Below, piece after piece: positions 63,951-64,000 of a stretch of DNA of 64,000 nucleotides. Under the pieces are notes generated by a model that was not told where the DNA came from, ran no database searches, and saw only the letters and a list, made by a program, of their open reading frames with translations. This stretch comes from Antedon bifida. Its lineage: Eukaryota > Echinodermata > Crinoidea > Comatulida > Antedonidae. A program made the translations under genes and the position numbers. The DNA lies in the NCBI GenBank assembly GCA_963402885.1, contig OY727096.1, positions 12,753,820 to 12,817,819 of the forward strand. The letters are read 5' to 3'. How positions within the stretch are numbered: position 1 is the first letter of the stretch; each line of letters opens with the position of its first letter.

Positions 63951-64000
63951 ATAAAATATGGGGTTTTCATGAATAAAAATAATCACAGAAGAAAGTCCTT

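Larger units (their letters stand above)
61613..64000. mobile_element. TTAA-flanked DNA element, copy 2 (cut by window end)
   Basis: It begins GAGCCATTGTCTGTAA after TTAA (61609-61612) and matches the right half of copy 1 in reverse complement, block by block: CGTTGCCATGACAACGG near 61743, the 200-bp internal repeats at 62450-63360, the nested MITE from 63369. It is therefore an inverted copy, 13 kb from copy 1, and continues beyond the window. Differences from copy 1 are small apart from one 0.2-kb insertion near 62147 and longer MITE ends. Confidence 0.8.

Overview
This is a repeat-dominated stretch of an animal genome, AT-rich, with no intact host gene that I can support. The mix of an L1/Tx1-like LINE, a DIRS-type element, Helentron (Helitron2)-type rolling-circle DNA and several terminal-inverted-repeat elements points to a metazoan, most likely a marine invertebrate. 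No single signal fixes the species.

Layout. (1) 1-28447: a large AT-rich satellite with a monomer of about 88 bp and nested higher-order repeats (spacings of about 1.07, 1.39, 1.50, 1.94 and 3.39 kb). Two DNA elements interrupt it: a palindromic composite at 6072-9055 and a 1.1-kb element at 26207-27328 with a clean 6-bp target duplication. (2) 28448-29131: a short non-satellite stretch ending in a 200-base assembly gap. (3) 29132-43503: nine complete units and one partial unit, head to tail, of a Helentron-like non-autonomous element of about 1.25-1.7 kb. Every unit ends with a hairpin followed by CTAG and is followed by TT. The first units (type A) carry a tRNA-like module; the last six (type B) carry many TGACGTCA palindromes. 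(4) 43504-44853: a unique-looking interval and a piece of a CCTCC/GGAGG-ended repeat. (5) 44854-48509: a 3.66-kb element flanked by TTAA, with a second, inverted copy running off the right edge from 61613. A CAGTTGAACC-ended MITE is nested in both copies. (6) 48512-49512: another 1 kb of the 88-bp satellite, fused directly to (7) 49513-51003: a decayed PIF1-type helicase plus apurinic-type endonuclease, the coding signature of autonomous Helentrons. (8) 51150-51830: two copies of the CCTCC repeat tail. (9) 52200-60990: a broken DIRS-type element (gag-like part at left, reverse-transcriptase part at right), split by a nested block holding a diverged Helentron-like fragment and a degraded L1/Tx1-like LINE (ORF1 with two CCHC knuckles, ORF2 with endonuclease, reverse transcriptase and a C-terminal zinc motif). 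(10) 60990-64000: repeat debris and the second TTAA element.

The functional picture is of a heterochromatin-like repeat domain, perhaps pericentromeric, in which satellite amplification and repeated transposon insertion alternate. The most interesting features are the precise tandem Helentron-like array close to a helicase-endonuclease remnant, and a satellite whose every monomer offers a TTAA site. Recent duplication is visible in many places, so assembly error must be kept in mind, especially beside the gap.
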